From CAG-390 sp045633005 (GTDB lineage Bacteria; Bacillota; Clostridia; Oscillospirales; CAG-272), in assembly GCA_045633005.1 (NCBI GenBank), contig JAZQXT010000044.1, positions 1-32,913 on the forward strand: a DNA stretch of 32,913 bases, written 5' to 3'. Shown piece after piece: positions 15,040 to 23,867 of the stretch. Position numbers and translations under genes: made by a program. Under the pieces are notes generated by a model, which was not told where the DNA came from, ran no database searches, and was given only the letters and a program-made list of their open reading frames with translations. The first letter of the stretch is position 1. Each line of letters begins with the position of its first letter.

Positions 15040-16446
15040 TCAGCTTTTCTGTGTTCTGTGTTTTTTAAGAACGAGCCAGATGCCGTCCAAAATGGGCTTT
15101 CCGTTGAATATAAGCACAGCCGTAAGCAATAGTGCCTGATACACTATCCAATGCGGTAGCTCCGCGACCATTATCCAAGCCTGAACACTCACGAAAGCGG
15201 TATTTACCGCAAGCTTTATCGGGTGGAAATTAAACCTGACAAACTTCTGTGCCGTGAAGGTCCGCAAGGCGAAGGAAATGAAATAGCTTGCGGCGGCGGC
15301 AAGTGCCGCGCCGTGCGCACCGATGCGCGGAATAAGAACGAAAGAAAGCACGAGGTTGACGAGCGCTCCCGTCATAGCGGTCAAAAACGACATAACGCTC
15401 TTCTTTTTGACGAGATATACGCTTCCCATAAAGGTCGTAAGCGCAGAAAACGTCGTTGCGAGAATAAGCGTCGGCATATACTGCCACGCGCCGTAATACG
15501 AATCCGCATAAAGGATCATCGTGCATATCTTGCTGAACGCGATAAGCCCCGACGCCGCCATAAATATGATACCCATATAGCTGTTGAACACCGTCGAAAA
15601 GAAGTTACCTCTATCGCTGTCATCAGCATCGTTGACAGCCGAAAAATGCCACGCCTCTATAAAGATAGTAGTAAGCAAGGTTATTACGGTCGGGATCTTA
15701 TACGATGCGGCAAAAAGTCCGTTTACGGCATCGCCGCAGACCTCCTTGACGACAAATCTGTTCGACACGCTCGTTATCCACCAAAAGATAGCCGTGGGTA
15801 TCATCGGTACGCTGTATTTAAGCATACTCTTTACGGTGCTTGCCTTTACAAAGCTGAAGCTGAAATCGCAATAAAGCCGCTTCCAGAACACCATAAGGAG
15901 AGTTACCAAAATATTTGCGACCACTACGGACAAAACGTATCCCGTAACGCCCATTCCAAATAAAACGAGGAAAATGACGTTAAAAAGGATAGTCAGCGCC
16001 GTATTTACTATGCCCTGTATCGCAAATCCCTTGGTGTCGCCCTTGCCTCGGATATAATTTGCACAAGCGTGCTGAACGTTTGCACTCAGTACGTAAACGA
16101 CGATGAGCCACGCGTATCCGTCAACGAAATCAAATATAAACAGTAGCGGCGAAAGCGCCAAAAACGCCCCCGCTCCACACAAAAGCACGAAGATTCCCGA
16201 GGAAAAGACCTCTTTTATCTTCTCATTTGCATCAAGTGCAAATCTGAAAATGCCGTCACATATTCCGATAGCAAAAAGTGGCGACAAAAGATTGGCGGTC
16301 TGCGTTATCAGGTCCGAAGTAGAATATTGCGCAGGTGACAGGATATTGGTGTACAGCGGCATAAGGAGATAGACCATTACCTTCGAGGAAAACGTGCCTA
16401 TCGCAAATATCGCCGCATTTGACAATAGCCTTTTATATTTGTTCAT
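15040..16446 (-). CDS. Polysaccharide/lipid flippase of the MATE-MurJ-Wzx superfamily
   Basis: A polytopic membrane protein of 468 residues that probably moves a lipid-linked sugar or similar across the membrane. The start MNKYKRLLSNAAIFAIGTFSSKVMVYLLMPLYTNIL is typical of the oligosaccharide flippase (Wzx/RfbX-like) family. About 12-14 hydrophobic segments follow, spread over the whole length, with an Arg/Lys-rich short C-terminal tail. The frame is open 21 codons further upstream but would overlap yebC, so I chose the ATG at 16446, which fits family N-termini; its ribosome site (GGATAT) is weak. It is the last gene of the run starting at nusB, 35 nt after yebC and just before a terminator. 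No glycosyltransferase is near, so the substrate is unknown. Confidence 0.82.
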   Translation of the reverse strand: MNKYKRLLSNAAIFAIGTFSSKVMVYLLMPLYTNILSPAQYSTSDLITQTANLLSPLFAIGICDGIFRFALDANEKIKEVFSSGIFVLLCGAGAFLALSPLLFIFDFVDGYAWLIVVYVLSANVQHACANYIRGKGDTKGFAIQGIVNTALTILFNVIFLVLFGMGVTGYVLSVVVANILVTLLMVFWKRLYCDFSFSFVKASTVKSMLKYSVPMIPTAIFWWITSVSNRFVVKEVCGDAVNGLFAASYKIPTVITLLTTIFIEAWHFSAVNDADDSDRGNFFSTVFNSYMGIIFMAASGLIAFSKICTMILYADSYYGAWQYMPTLILATTFSALTTFMGSVYLVKKKSVMSFLTAMTGALVNLVLSFVLIPRIGAHGAALAAAASYFISFALRTFTAQKFVRFNFHPIKLAVNTAFVSVQAWIMVAELPHWIVYQALLLTAVLIFNGKPILDGIWLVLKKHRTQKS

Positions 16447-16481
16447 CTGAATATATCCGTTCTTGCCGAAATCGGCATTTT

Positions 16482-17213
16482 TTACTGTACGTTCTCCCAG
16501 TTGTGCCAAACGTTCATAACGTCGTCGTCGTCCTCGAGCTTCTCGATAAGAAGTCCCATGAACTTGATATCCTCCTCGCTCTCAAGAGCAACGGTATTCT
16601 GCGGAACTTTTTCCTTTTCAGCGGATGCTACGGTGTAGCCCGCCGCTTCGATAGCCGCCTGAACGTCGTAGAGATCGTCAGGCTCGGTGTATATCTCAAA
16701 AGCCTCGTCCTCTGCGGCGAAATCGGATGCACCCGCCTCAAGTGCGGTCTCCATAAGAGCATCCTCGTCGACGTCGCCGTCCTCGTTGGAGATAACGATA
16801 ACGCCCTTTAAGTCAAACATAAATCCTACGCAGCCCGACTGTCCGAGGTTGCCGTGGTACTTCGAGAAATAGGAACGGACGTTACCTGCGGTACGGTTTC
16901 TGTTGTCGGTAGTCGTCTCAACGATAACGGCTACGCCCGAAGGTCCGTAGCCCTCGTAAACGATCTCCTCGTACGCAACGTTGTCTGCGCCGATAGCCTT
17001 TTTGATGGTTCTCTCGATGTTATCGTTAGGAACGTTGTTAGATTTTGCCTTCTGAATAAGGTCTCTGAGCTTAGAGTTGGAAGCGGGATCGGGTCCGCCC
17101 TCCTTAACGGCGATGGTGATCTCCTTACCTATCTTGGTAAACACCTTCGCCTTTTGAGCGTCGGTCTTTTCCTTCTTGTGCTTAATGTTGCTCCATTTGC
17201 TGTGTCCTGACAT
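16482..17213 (-). CDS. yebC: YebC/PmpR family protein
   Basis: The family was long listed as transcriptional regulators; more recent work links members to relief of ribosome stalling at proline stretches. The 243 residues and the N-terminus MSGHSKWSNIKHKKEKTDAQKAKVFTK are diagnostic of the cytosolic YebC/TACO1 fold. Later family blocks include IERTIKKA, YEGYGPSGVAVIVE, TDNRNRTAGNVR and the acidic C-terminal region with EKLEDDDDVMNVWHN. It lies 24 nt after argS and 35 nt before the flippase gene. No residues depart from the family pattern. Confidence 0.95.
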   Translation of the reverse strand: MSGHSKWSNIKHKKEKTDAQKAKVFTKIGKEITIAVKEGGPDPASNSKLRDLIQKAKSNNVPNDNIERTIKKAIGADNVAYEEIVYEGYGPSGVAVIVETTTDNRNRTAGNVRSYFSKYHGNLGQSGCVGFMFDLKGVIVISNEDGDVDEDALMETALEAGASDFAAEDEAFEIYTEPDDLYDVQAAIEAAGYTVASAEKEKVPQNTVALESEEDIKFMGLLIEKLEDDDDVMNVWHNWENVQ

Positions 17214-17237
17214 TTTTATACCTCTTTTTAATGAATT

Positions 17238-18959
17238 TTAGATTTGTTTGGTCTTTTTAAGACAAATAAGCTCGAATGCAGTTCCGAGAACGGTGTTAGC
17301 CGCCTTGGTAAGCGCAACTCTCGTTTTAACTACCTCTGCATCCTCGTGCGTAAGTATCTGGCAGTTGTGATAGAAACGGTTGTACGCCGCCGCGAGATCA
17401 AGGATGAAGTGCGTGATAACGGAGGGCTCGTACGCCTCGATAGCGGAGGCAACCTTTTCGGGGAACAGAGCAAGCACCTTAAGAAGCTCGCGCTCCTCCT
17501 CGGTCGTCACGCTGTATTTATCGGGCGCGGGAATCTCCTTCGCCTTTTCGATAAGCGAGCAGGTGCGCGCATAGGTGTACTGAACGTACGGGCCCGTGTT
17601 TCCGTCATAGGAAAGCGCATCCTCAAGGATGAAGTTTATATCTTTTATGCGGTTGTTGGAGAGGTAGTAGAATACGACTGCGCCGACACCTACCTCCTCT
17701 GCTATTTTTGCCCTTTCAGCCTCGCTCATATCGGGATTTTTTTCAGCGGTTATCTGCGAGACCTTGTCTATAGCCATAGCTATAAGGTCCTTGAGCAGTA
17801 TGACGTTACCCGTACGGGTAGCAAGCTTTTCGCCGTTGATGCTTACGGTTCCGTAAGGAACGTGAACGAGTTCGGAATACCAATCGTAGCCCATCATCTC
17901 CACGACCTTGAACCACTGTGCAAAGTGGAGAGACTGCGCCGACGACGTGACGTAAATGCACTTATCAAAGCCGTATTCCTGCTTACGGTAAACGGCGGCG
18001 GCGATATCGCGCGTAGGATAAAGAGTCGATCCGTCGCGCTTAAGAATAAGGCAAGGGGGCATATTGTACTCGGAAAGATCAACGATGGATGCGCCGTCGT
18101 CTATCTTCAAAAGTCCCATCTCGCGAAGCTTTTCTATCTGTGCGGGCATTTTATCGGTATAGAAGCTCTCGCCCTTATAGGAGTCGAAATCAATACCGAG
18201 CTGGGAATAGGTCTTGGAATATTCCTCAAGGCTTATCTTGATAAACCACTGCCACAGCTCGATGTTTTCGAGGTCGTTGCGCTCAAGCTTTGAAAACTCA
18301 AGACGTGCCTCGTCGTTAAGTGCGGCGTTCTCCTCCGCTTCCTTGTGGAAACGGACGTAAAGCTCAACGAGCTTGTCGATTCCGCCATTTTCGATATCCT
18401 CGCGGCTTCCCCACTTACGATAAGCAACTATCAGCTTACCGAACTGAGTACCCCAGTCGCCGAGGTAGTTGATACCTACGCACTTGTAGCCCGCAAACTC
18501 GTGAAGCCTTTTGAGCGAATGACCGATAATGGTAGTTCCGAGGTGTCCGATGTGGAAGGGCTTTGCAACGTTGGGCGAGGAATAGTCAAGCACAACGGTC
18601 TTGCCCTCGCCGATGCGGGGAGAGCCGTAGGATGCGCCCTCGGCAAAAACGTCAGAAAGCACCTGATCCGCAAGCATAGCGTCGTCGACCTTAAAGTTAA
18701 GATATCCGTTGAGCGCCTTTGCCGTTACGCCGATATCCGCGCCCGCAAGTGCTTCCTCAAGAGCGAGGGCGATCTGCACGGGGGAGCGGCGCAGGGTGCG
18801 GCTAAGCTTGAAGCAAGGCATAGCAATATCACCCATAGAAGTATCGGGCGGGTATTCAAGGAGCGCTTCGATCTCGTTTACGTCGAGCGCCGCGCCGCCA
18901 AACGCATCAGCGGAGCATTTGGCAATTTCTTCTGCAATAAGTTTTTTGAATTTCTGCAT
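17238..18959 (-). CDS. argS: Arginyl-tRNA synthetase
   Basis: It charges tRNA-Arg with arginine. The 573 residues match the class Ia enzyme. An N-terminal additional domain (about 1-105) precedes VVLDYSSPNVAKPFHIGHL with the HIGH motif at 136-139, then NYLGDWGTQFGKL. GEKLATRTGNVILL stands at the KMSKS position, in the degenerate form common in ArgRS, and the C-terminal anticodon-binding helical domain ends with TVLGTAFELICLKKTKQI. An AGGAAG site precedes the ATG. It lies 18 nt after recN and 24 nt before yebC. argR is two genes upstream in the same run, which pairs arginine sensing and arginine use on one transcript. No T-box leader is seen, as expected for an internal gene. Confidence 0.97.
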   Translation of the reverse strand: MQKFKKLIAEEIAKCSADAFGGAALDVNEIEALLEYPPDTSMGDIAMPCFKLSRTLRRSPVQIALALEEALAGADIGVTAKALNGYLNFKVDDAMLADQVLSDVFAEGASYGSPRIGEGKTVVLDYSSPNVAKPFHIGHLGTTIIGHSLKRLHEFAGYKCVGINYLGDWGTQFGKLIVAYRKWGSREDIENGGIDKLVELYVRFHKEAEENAALNDEARLEFSKLERNDLENIELWQWFIKISLEEYSKTYSQLGIDFDSYKGESFYTDKMPAQIEKLREMGLLKIDDGASIVDLSEYNMPPCLILKRDGSTLYPTRDIAAAVYRKQEYGFDKCIYVTSSAQSLHFAQWFKVVEMMGYDWYSELVHVPYGTVSINGEKLATRTGNVILLKDLIAMAIDKVSQITAEKNPDMSEAERAKIAEEVGVGAVVFYYLSNNRIKDINFILEDALSYDGNTGPYVQYTYARTCSLIEKAKEIPAPDKYSVTTEEERELLKVLALFPEKVASAIEAYEPSVITHFILDLAAAYNRFYHNCQILTHEDAEVVKTRVALTKAANTVLGTAFELICLKKTKQI

Positions 18960-18977
18960 GATGTTCTTCCTAAATAT

Positions 18978-20654
18978 TTAATAAATTTTTCCTTCGTTTA
19001 TCATATCGACAGCCGCCTGACGCTGTGCGTCGGTAACTGCGATGCCACCGAGTATTCTGGCGGTCTCGTCAATTCTTCCCTGCTCGTCAAGCGTGCGAAC
19101 GGAGGTCTCGGATCTGCCGTCCTGCTCGCTTTTGGAGATAAGGAAATGCTCGTGCGCGAGCGACGCTATCTGCGCCGAATGCGTTACGCAAAGCACCTGC
19201 GCCGACGTTGCCGCTTGCTTGAGTTTTACGCCGATCTTGCGCGAGGTCTTACCCGACACGCCCGTGTCTATCTCGTCAAAAATCAGCGTAGATATGCCGT
19301 CTGCGTCGGCAAGCGCACATTTTACCGCAAGCATAACGCGCGACAGCTCGCCGCCCGACGCGACCCTTGAAAGCGGCAAAAGCGGCTCTCCGGGGTTGGT
19401 CGCAATAAGGAAGCTTGCGGTATTACAGCCGCGGCTGTCAAGAGTTTCGTTCTCCGTGACGGACACGGCAAAGCGCACCTTCGGCATATCAAGATACGCG
19501 AGCGTTTCGACTATATTGCCCTCTATGCTTGCCGCCGCCTGCTTTCGCGCGGCGCTTAATTTCAAAGCCTTCTCTCGAAGCTCCGACTCCATCGCCTGAT
19601 ATTCGGCGGAAAGCTCCTCTAAAATGCCGTCGGAATTGTCAATTTCATCAAGCTTTTTCTTTGCGTTATCCGCAAAATCAAGCACCTCGTCAAGCGTTGT
19701 GCCGTATTTGCGCTTTAGCTTCGTTATAGCTTGAAGCCTTGATTCGATAGCGTCAAGGCGCTTTGAAGGATCGTCGTCAAAGCCGTATTCCTCCGATTTG
19801 GCAAATATCTCGCCCGCGATATCGTCAAGCTCGTACTTACAGCTTTTCAGCTTTTCGCAAAGCTCGCCGTATTCGGGGATAACGTCCACAAGCTTCGAGA
19901 GTGCGTCTGCGGCACGCTCGACCATATACGACGCCGTAATTCCCTTTTCGTTCTTATAAAGCGCACGCAAAGCCGCGTCGGAATGTTTTTTTATGCGTTC
20001 AAGGCTTGACAGTCGCTTTGCCTCGGCGGCAAGCGCATCCTCCTCGCCCCGCTTCAGCTTGTGTGCGGCGATATCCTTTATCTGATATTCAAGCATATCG
20101 CGAAGCTGATATTTTTCAGCCTCGCTTTTTTTAAGCGAGCTTATGCGCGAGCCAAGCTCCGTCCATTTGCGGAAAAGCTCACAATACTCCGAAAGCGCGT
20201 CGGCGTTGCCGCAGAGGGTGTCTATAAGCTCAAGATTTGCATCGCTGTCATAAAGTCGGCGGTTGTCGTTCTGCCCGTGTATGGACACGAGAGTGCTTCC
20301 AACGCTTCGCAACACCTGCTGTGAAACAGCCTTGCCGTCGATGCGGCAAACGGACTTGCCGTCCGCGCTCATCGTGCGTTCAAGGGAAAGCTCGTCTCCG
20401 TCAATGCCGAGGGATGCAAGGATCTCTTTTTCCTTTGGAGTAAAGTCTGTAAAGTAAGCACTAACGAGGGCTTTACTCTCGCCCGTGCGCACAAGCTCGC
20501 GCACGGTTTTATTGCACAGCAGAAAATTGACGCTGTCGATTATTATCGACTTACCCGCGCCCGTTTCTCCCGTCATTACGGACAAGCCATCGCTCGGCTC
20601 GAAATCAAGCCTTTTGATGACCGCCATATTTTCAATATGAAGTGATCGAAGCAT
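18978..20654 (-). CDS. recN: DNA repair protein RecN
   Basis: RecN is an SMC-like ATPase that acts early in double-strand break repair. The 558 residues have the family layout. Walker A GETGAGKS is at 29-36 after MLRSLHIENMAVI, followed by a central charged coiled-coil region (about 150-370, rich in E, K, L). Near the C-terminus come the ABC signature VASGGELSRVMLA, Walker B TLIFDEIDTGVSG and the H-loop LCVTHSAQIA. Its start lies 1 nt after the argR stop, which suggests translational coupling, and its end is 18 nt before argS. The argR-recN pairing is a conserved Firmicute arrangement. Confidence 0.97.
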   Translation of the reverse strand: MLRSLHIENMAVIKRLDFEPSDGLSVMTGETGAGKSIIIDSVNFLLCNKTVRELVRTGESKALVSAYFTDFTPKEKEILASLGIDGDELSLERTMSADGKSVCRIDGKAVSQQVLRSVGSTLVSIHGQNDNRRLYDSDANLELIDTLCGNADALSEYCELFRKWTELGSRISSLKKSEAEKYQLRDMLEYQIKDIAAHKLKRGEEDALAAEAKRLSSLERIKKHSDAALRALYKNEKGITASYMVERAADALSKLVDVIPEYGELCEKLKSCKYELDDIAGEIFAKSEEYGFDDDPSKRLDAIESRLQAITKLKRKYGTTLDEVLDFADNAKKKLDEIDNSDGILEELSAEYQAMESELREKALKLSAARKQAAASIEGNIVETLAYLDMPKVRFAVSVTENETLDSRGCNTASFLIATNPGEPLLPLSRVASGGELSRVMLAVKCALADADGISTLIFDEIDTGVSGKTSRKIGVKLKQAATSAQVLCVTHSAQIASLAHEHFLISKSEQDGRSETSVRTLDEQGRIDETARILGGIAVTDAQRQAAVDMINEGKIY

Positions 20655-20655
20655 T

Positions 20656-21111
20656 TTATATAGATTTAAGCATCGTTTTGATGCGCTCGCTTATATCCTT
20701 TGCGGCATCGTGCGTTCTTGCGACGAGGATAATGCAATCGTCGCCCGCAACGCAGCCCAGAATATCGTGCGACTCGATAGCGTCAAGCCCCGTAGCTACA
20801 GCCTGAGCAAGTCCCGCAAAGGTTTTAAGAACCACTATATTGCCCGAAAAATCAACCTTTTTTATAGACTCCACGAGGACGCTGTTAAACTTAAACGTCG
20901 GCTCTCTGTCATCCTTCGAGGGGATGGTGTAGCGGTAAGAGCCGCGCCCCGTCGGAACTTTAGTGAGCTTAAGTTCTCTGATATCGCGCGACACGGTCGC
21001 CTGCGTAACGTCGTAGCCCTCTCGGCGAAGCATACCGATAAGCTCCTCTTGGGTGTCTATCTCATATCTGGTAACAAGATTTATTATTTTTTCCTGTCTT
21101 CTGCTTTTCAT
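20656..21111 (-). CDS. argR: Arginine repressor
   Basis: ArgR is an arginine-sensing hexameric regulator of arginine synthesis and catabolism. The 151 residues match the family. The N-terminal winged helix includes QATVSRDIRELKL, with the DNA-contacting Ser41-Arg42. The C-terminal arginine-binding/oligomerisation region holds ILGCVAGDDCIILVARTHDAA, including the paired aspartates that bind the arginine guanidinium. It sits 11 nt after nadK and 1 nt before recN, as in many Firmicutes. No ARG-box site was identified by eye in this window; its targets are presumably elsewhere. Confidence 0.96.
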   Translation of the reverse strand: MKSRRQEKIINLVTRYEIDTQEELIGMLRREGYDVTQATVSRDIRELKLTKVPTGRGSYRYTIPSKDDREPTFKFNSVLVESIKKVDFSGNIVVLKTFAGLAQAVATGLDAIESHDILGCVAGDDCIILVARTHDAAKDISERIKTMLKSI

Positions 21112-21122
21112 TTTCCACCTAC

Positions 21123-21974
21123 TTATGAATAGAGCTTTTTGAAAAGCTCACTGTATTTCTTTTTATCCTTAACGCGAATGAGCTTCGTGATTTTTTCGGA
21201 ATTCATTACGCGCACTATGTTGCCGTGATCAAGTCTTATATTAACTCTACCGTCGATGGTGAGAAAGAGATTAGGCTCTCTCTCGCAGGTGTTTTTTACT
21301 TCAATTACGGATTCGCTCGGAAATACCATCGCCCTTGATGCAAAGGAATGAGCGCACACGGGGGTTATGCAAATGCCCTTTACGCGCGGGTCGATAACGG
21401 GGCCGCCCGCCGAAAGCGAATACGCGGTAGAGCCCGTAGGCGTGGAAACTATCATTCCGTCCGCTCGGTAAGCGTCGATAAGGGTACCGTCCTCGTAGAC
21501 CTCAAGGTCTACCATTCTCGCGACCGCGCCGTTGGAAATAACGGCATCGTTGAGTGCGCGGTTTTCGTGAAAGACCTTCGTTCCGCTTACGGCTTGGACT
21601 TTTAGCATAGAACGCTCCTCTATCCTGTATTCACCGTTCATCACCTTTTCGATAAGATCAAGCTCGTTGACCTCAAGCTCCGTCATATAGCCAAGCCTGC
21701 CCTTGTTGATACCGAGAATGGGAATTTCTCGCTCTGCGGCTCTCCTTGCCGCGTCAAGCACCGAGCCGTCGCCGCCGATAACGACGATGATATCCGCGTT
21801 ATCGTAAAGCTTCGCCCCGGGCATAAGCACGGGGATGCGGCAATCAACGCGCCCCTTGGCGTAATACGGGGCGGCAACCTCTGCGCCGCATTCAAGGAAT
21901 TTTTGTATAACCTTTTCCGCTACGGCGGCTTTGCCGGGAATATTGAAATTAGTGATCACCGACACTCTTTTCAT
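21123..21974 (-). CDS. nadK: NAD kinase
   Basis: It phosphorylates NAD to NADP. The 283 residues match the bacterial family. The conserved GGDG is at 67-70 in VVIGGDGSVLDAAR, then GINKGRLGYMTEL (the usual NxGxLGF block), the nucleotide-contacting motif ALNDAVIS, and the second signature VSTPTGSTAYSLSAGGP. An AAGGAAG site lies 7 nt before the ATG. It lies 24 nt after tlyA and 11 nt before argR, the usual clostridial order tlyA-nadK-argR-recN. No anomalies are seen. Confidence 0.97.
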   Translation of the reverse strand: MKRVSVITNFNIPGKAAVAEKVIQKFLECGAEVAAPYYAKGRVDCRIPVLMPGAKLYDNADIIVVIGGDGSVLDAARRAAEREIPILGINKGRLGYMTELEVNELDLIEKVMNGEYRIEERSMLKVQAVSGTKVFHENRALNDAVISNGAVARMVDLEVYEDGTLIDAYRADGMIVSTPTGSTAYSLSAGGPVIDPRVKGICITPVCAHSFASRAMVFPSESVIEVKNTCEREPNLFLTIDGRVNIRLDHGNIVRVMNSEKITKLIRVKDKKKYSELFKKLYS

Positions 21975-21998
21975 AATTTATCTTCCTTTCGGATCGGC

Positions 21999-22769
21999 TC
22001 AATATTTAAGTGAGTCTACGATCCTGTCAGTTTTATCATTGTTCGTCGTGGAAAACAACGCAAGATACTCGCGGTTTCCGTCTCCGCCGCATATCGGAGA
22101 GTGGATAAGCCCTTCAATATAAAGTCCCGCTTGGCGCGCCGCCTCTACGACGCGAAGGACCGCGGAGCGTCTGTCCTCGGCATGGCGGACTATGCCCCCC
22201 TTGCCGACGCCGCTTTTGCCAACCTCGAATTGAGGCTTGATAAGCGTTATCGCAATACCGCCGTCCACAAGAAGCGCGGGTATCTGCGGTAAAATATACG
22301 TTTGTGAAATAAACGAAACGTCCATAACGGCAATATCGCACGGCTCGCCAATATCCGCAAGGGAAAGCGTACGTGCGTTAAGTCCCTCGATAGACTTAAC
22401 TCTGCCGTCGGCAAGCAAGGATGCACTAAGCTGTCCGTGTCCCGAATCAACGGCAACAACGCAAGCCGCGCCGTGCTGTAAAAGGCAATCCGTAAATCCG
22501 CCCGTGGATGCGCCGATATCAACGGCGCGCATTCCCGTAGGATCAACGCCAAACGCCTTGAGGGCTTCCTCAAGCTTGAGTCCGCCGCGGCTGACGTATG
22601 GGATAAGAGGCGTAAATTCCACCTCGTGAGGCAGAGTTTCGTCTATTTTTTCGCCCGCCTTCGTAACCGTTCTGCCGTCTATCTTAACGAGTGCGGCATC
22701 TATTGATTTTTTTGCCGCCTCTCGGCTTTTTGCGTAGCCCTGCTCAACGAGAAAAACGTCAACTCTCAT
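21999..22769 (-). CDS. tlyA: TlyA-type rRNA 2'-O-methyltransferase (hemolysin A family)
   Basis: A family of S4-domain methyltransferases. Characterised members methylate ribosomal RNA at cytidine 2'-OH and affect capreomycin sensitivity. The 256-residue product has an N-terminal S4 RNA-binding domain (about 1-60, MRVDVFLVEQGYAKSREAAK), then SRGGLKLEEAL, the SAM-binding VDIGASTGGFTDCLL (83-97), and the catalytic-region blocks DIAVMDVSFIS and LIKPQFEVGKS. The frame is open 35 codons upstream, overlapping ispA, but family members start at MRVDVFL, so I used that ATG. It shares one base with the ispA stop (TGATG), indicating coupled translation. In many Firmicutes dxs lies between ispA and tlyA; here it does not. 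Confidence 0.93.
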   Translation of the reverse strand: MRVDVFLVEQGYAKSREAAKKSIDAALVKIDGRTVTKAGEKIDETLPHEVEFTPLIPYVSRGGLKLEEALKAFGVDPTGMRAVDIGASTGGFTDCLLQHGAACVVAVDSGHGQLSASLLADGRVKSIEGLNARTLSLADIGEPCDIAVMDVSFISQTYILPQIPALLVDGGIAITLIKPQFEVGKSGVGKGGIVRHAEDRRSAVLRVVEAARQAGLYIEGLIHSPICGGDGNREYLALFSTTNNDKTDRIVDSLKY

Positions 22770-23662
22770 CAGCTTTTTCTTTGGAGCAGATATTTGGCAA
22801 GCTCGACGAGCATTTCGGTATCGGGATACGCCGATATGCGCTTGATCGCGCTTTTCGTTATCTCGTCCGCGCATTTTAGCGCCTCGTCGGGAGTCATAAA
22901 GCTCATAAACGTGGTTTTGTTGTGCTCGCTGTCCTTGCCCACGGTCTTTCCGAGGGTTGCGGAGTCAGATGTAACGTCAAGCACGTCGTCTATTATCTGG
23001 AAAGCGAGTCCTATTGCTCTTGCAAATTCATTTGCCGCGGCTACTCTCTCGTCGCCGTCGGCAAGCCCCGCCGCAACGCAACCGAGGTATACGCTGACTG
23101 CTATAAGCTCGCCCGTTTTTTTATTGTGCAGTTTTTCAAGCGTTGCTCTGTCAAGCGCTTGCTTTTCGCCGCGAAGGTCGATTATCTGACCGCCGATCAT
23201 TCCCTCGCTTCCCGCCGCACGCGATAGCGCGAGCGCTGCTCTGCGAGCATCCGATGCACTAACGCAAGGATTGGCAAGTGCGACCTCGATGGAGCGTATG
23301 GCAAGAGAATCCCCCGCAAGCAACGCCGTTGCCTCGCCAAAGACCTTGTGCGATGTCGGTCTGCCGCGGCGCAGATCGTCGTCGTCCATACACGGCAGAT
23401 CGTCGTGTATGAGGGAAAACGTGTGCATCATCTCTATCGCGAGCGCAAATGGCATTGACGCGCTCTTATTGCCGCCAAACGCCTTGCAGGTCGCGTTGAC
23501 AAGATACGCTCGGATACGCTTTCCGCCTGCGAGAAGGCTGTAAAGCTCCGCCTCTCTTACCTCTGCGGTATCAGCATCGGAAAACGCCGCATAATACTCG
23601 TTTACCGCGTTTTCGATATCCGCGCTGTTATCGGCAAGTGACCTTAAAAGTTCGTCACGCAT
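22769..23662 (-). CDS. ispA: Polyprenyl (farnesyl/geranylgeranyl) diphosphate synthase
   Basis: It condenses isopentenyl diphosphate with allylic diphosphates to make short-chain prenyl diphosphates for undecaprenyl and quinone-type lipids. The 297 residues fit the short-chain E-type family. The first Asp-rich motif is DDLPCMDDDDLRRGRPT starting at residue 87, the second is QIIDDVLD at about 223-229, and GGKRIRAYLVNATC sits near the N-terminus. I chose the ATG at 23662 because GGAGGAA lies 9 nt upstream; a TTG six codons earlier is less likely. The gene overlaps the xseB end by 8 nt and tlyA by 1 nt. The chain length of the product is inferred from size and position only. Confidence 0.92.
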   Translation of the reverse strand: MRDELLRSLADNSADIENAVNEYYAAFSDADTAEVREAELYSLLAGGKRIRAYLVNATCKAFGGNKSASMPFALAIEMMHTFSLIHDDLPCMDDDDLRRGRPTSHKVFGEATALLAGDSLAIRSIEVALANPCVSASDARRAALALSRAAGSEGMIGGQIIDLRGEKQALDRATLEKLHNKKTGELIAVSVYLGCVAAGLADGDERVAAANEFARAIGLAFQIIDDVLDVTSDSATLGKTVGKDSEHNKTTFMSFMTPDEALKCADEITKSAIKRISAYPDTEMLVELAKYLLQRKS

Positions 23663-23867
23663 TGTCGCTATTTCCTCCAACGGAAACGGTAATTATCTTT
23701 TGCTTTGCTTCCTCAAGCGTAGTCGAGCAGGAGCGCACGAGGGCAACGCCCTCCTCGTAAAGCTTCATTGCCTCCTCAAGCGACGTTTTGCCGTCCTCAA
23801 GTGCTCTGACCACCGCCTCAAGCCTTGCGATAGCTTGTTCAAAGGTAATATTTTCCATTGACATCAT
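23655..23867 (-). CDS. xseB: Exodeoxyribonuclease VII small subunit
   Basis: The small subunit assembles in several copies on XseA to form exonuclease VII, which degrades single-stranded DNA. The 70-residue protein has the family pattern: MENITFEQAIARLEAVVRAL, then LEDGKTSLEEAMKLYEEGV and a helical Cys/Leu-rich tail. The first ATG of three near-adjacent ones is favoured by a GGAG about 6 nt upstream. It overlaps the xseA stop by 4 nt (ATGA) and the ispA start by 8 nt, so its translation is coupled on both sides. Confidence 0.95.
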   Translation of the reverse strand: MMSMENITFEQAIARLEAVVRALEDGKTSLEEAMKLYEEGVALVRSCSTTLEEAKQKIITVSVGGNSDNA

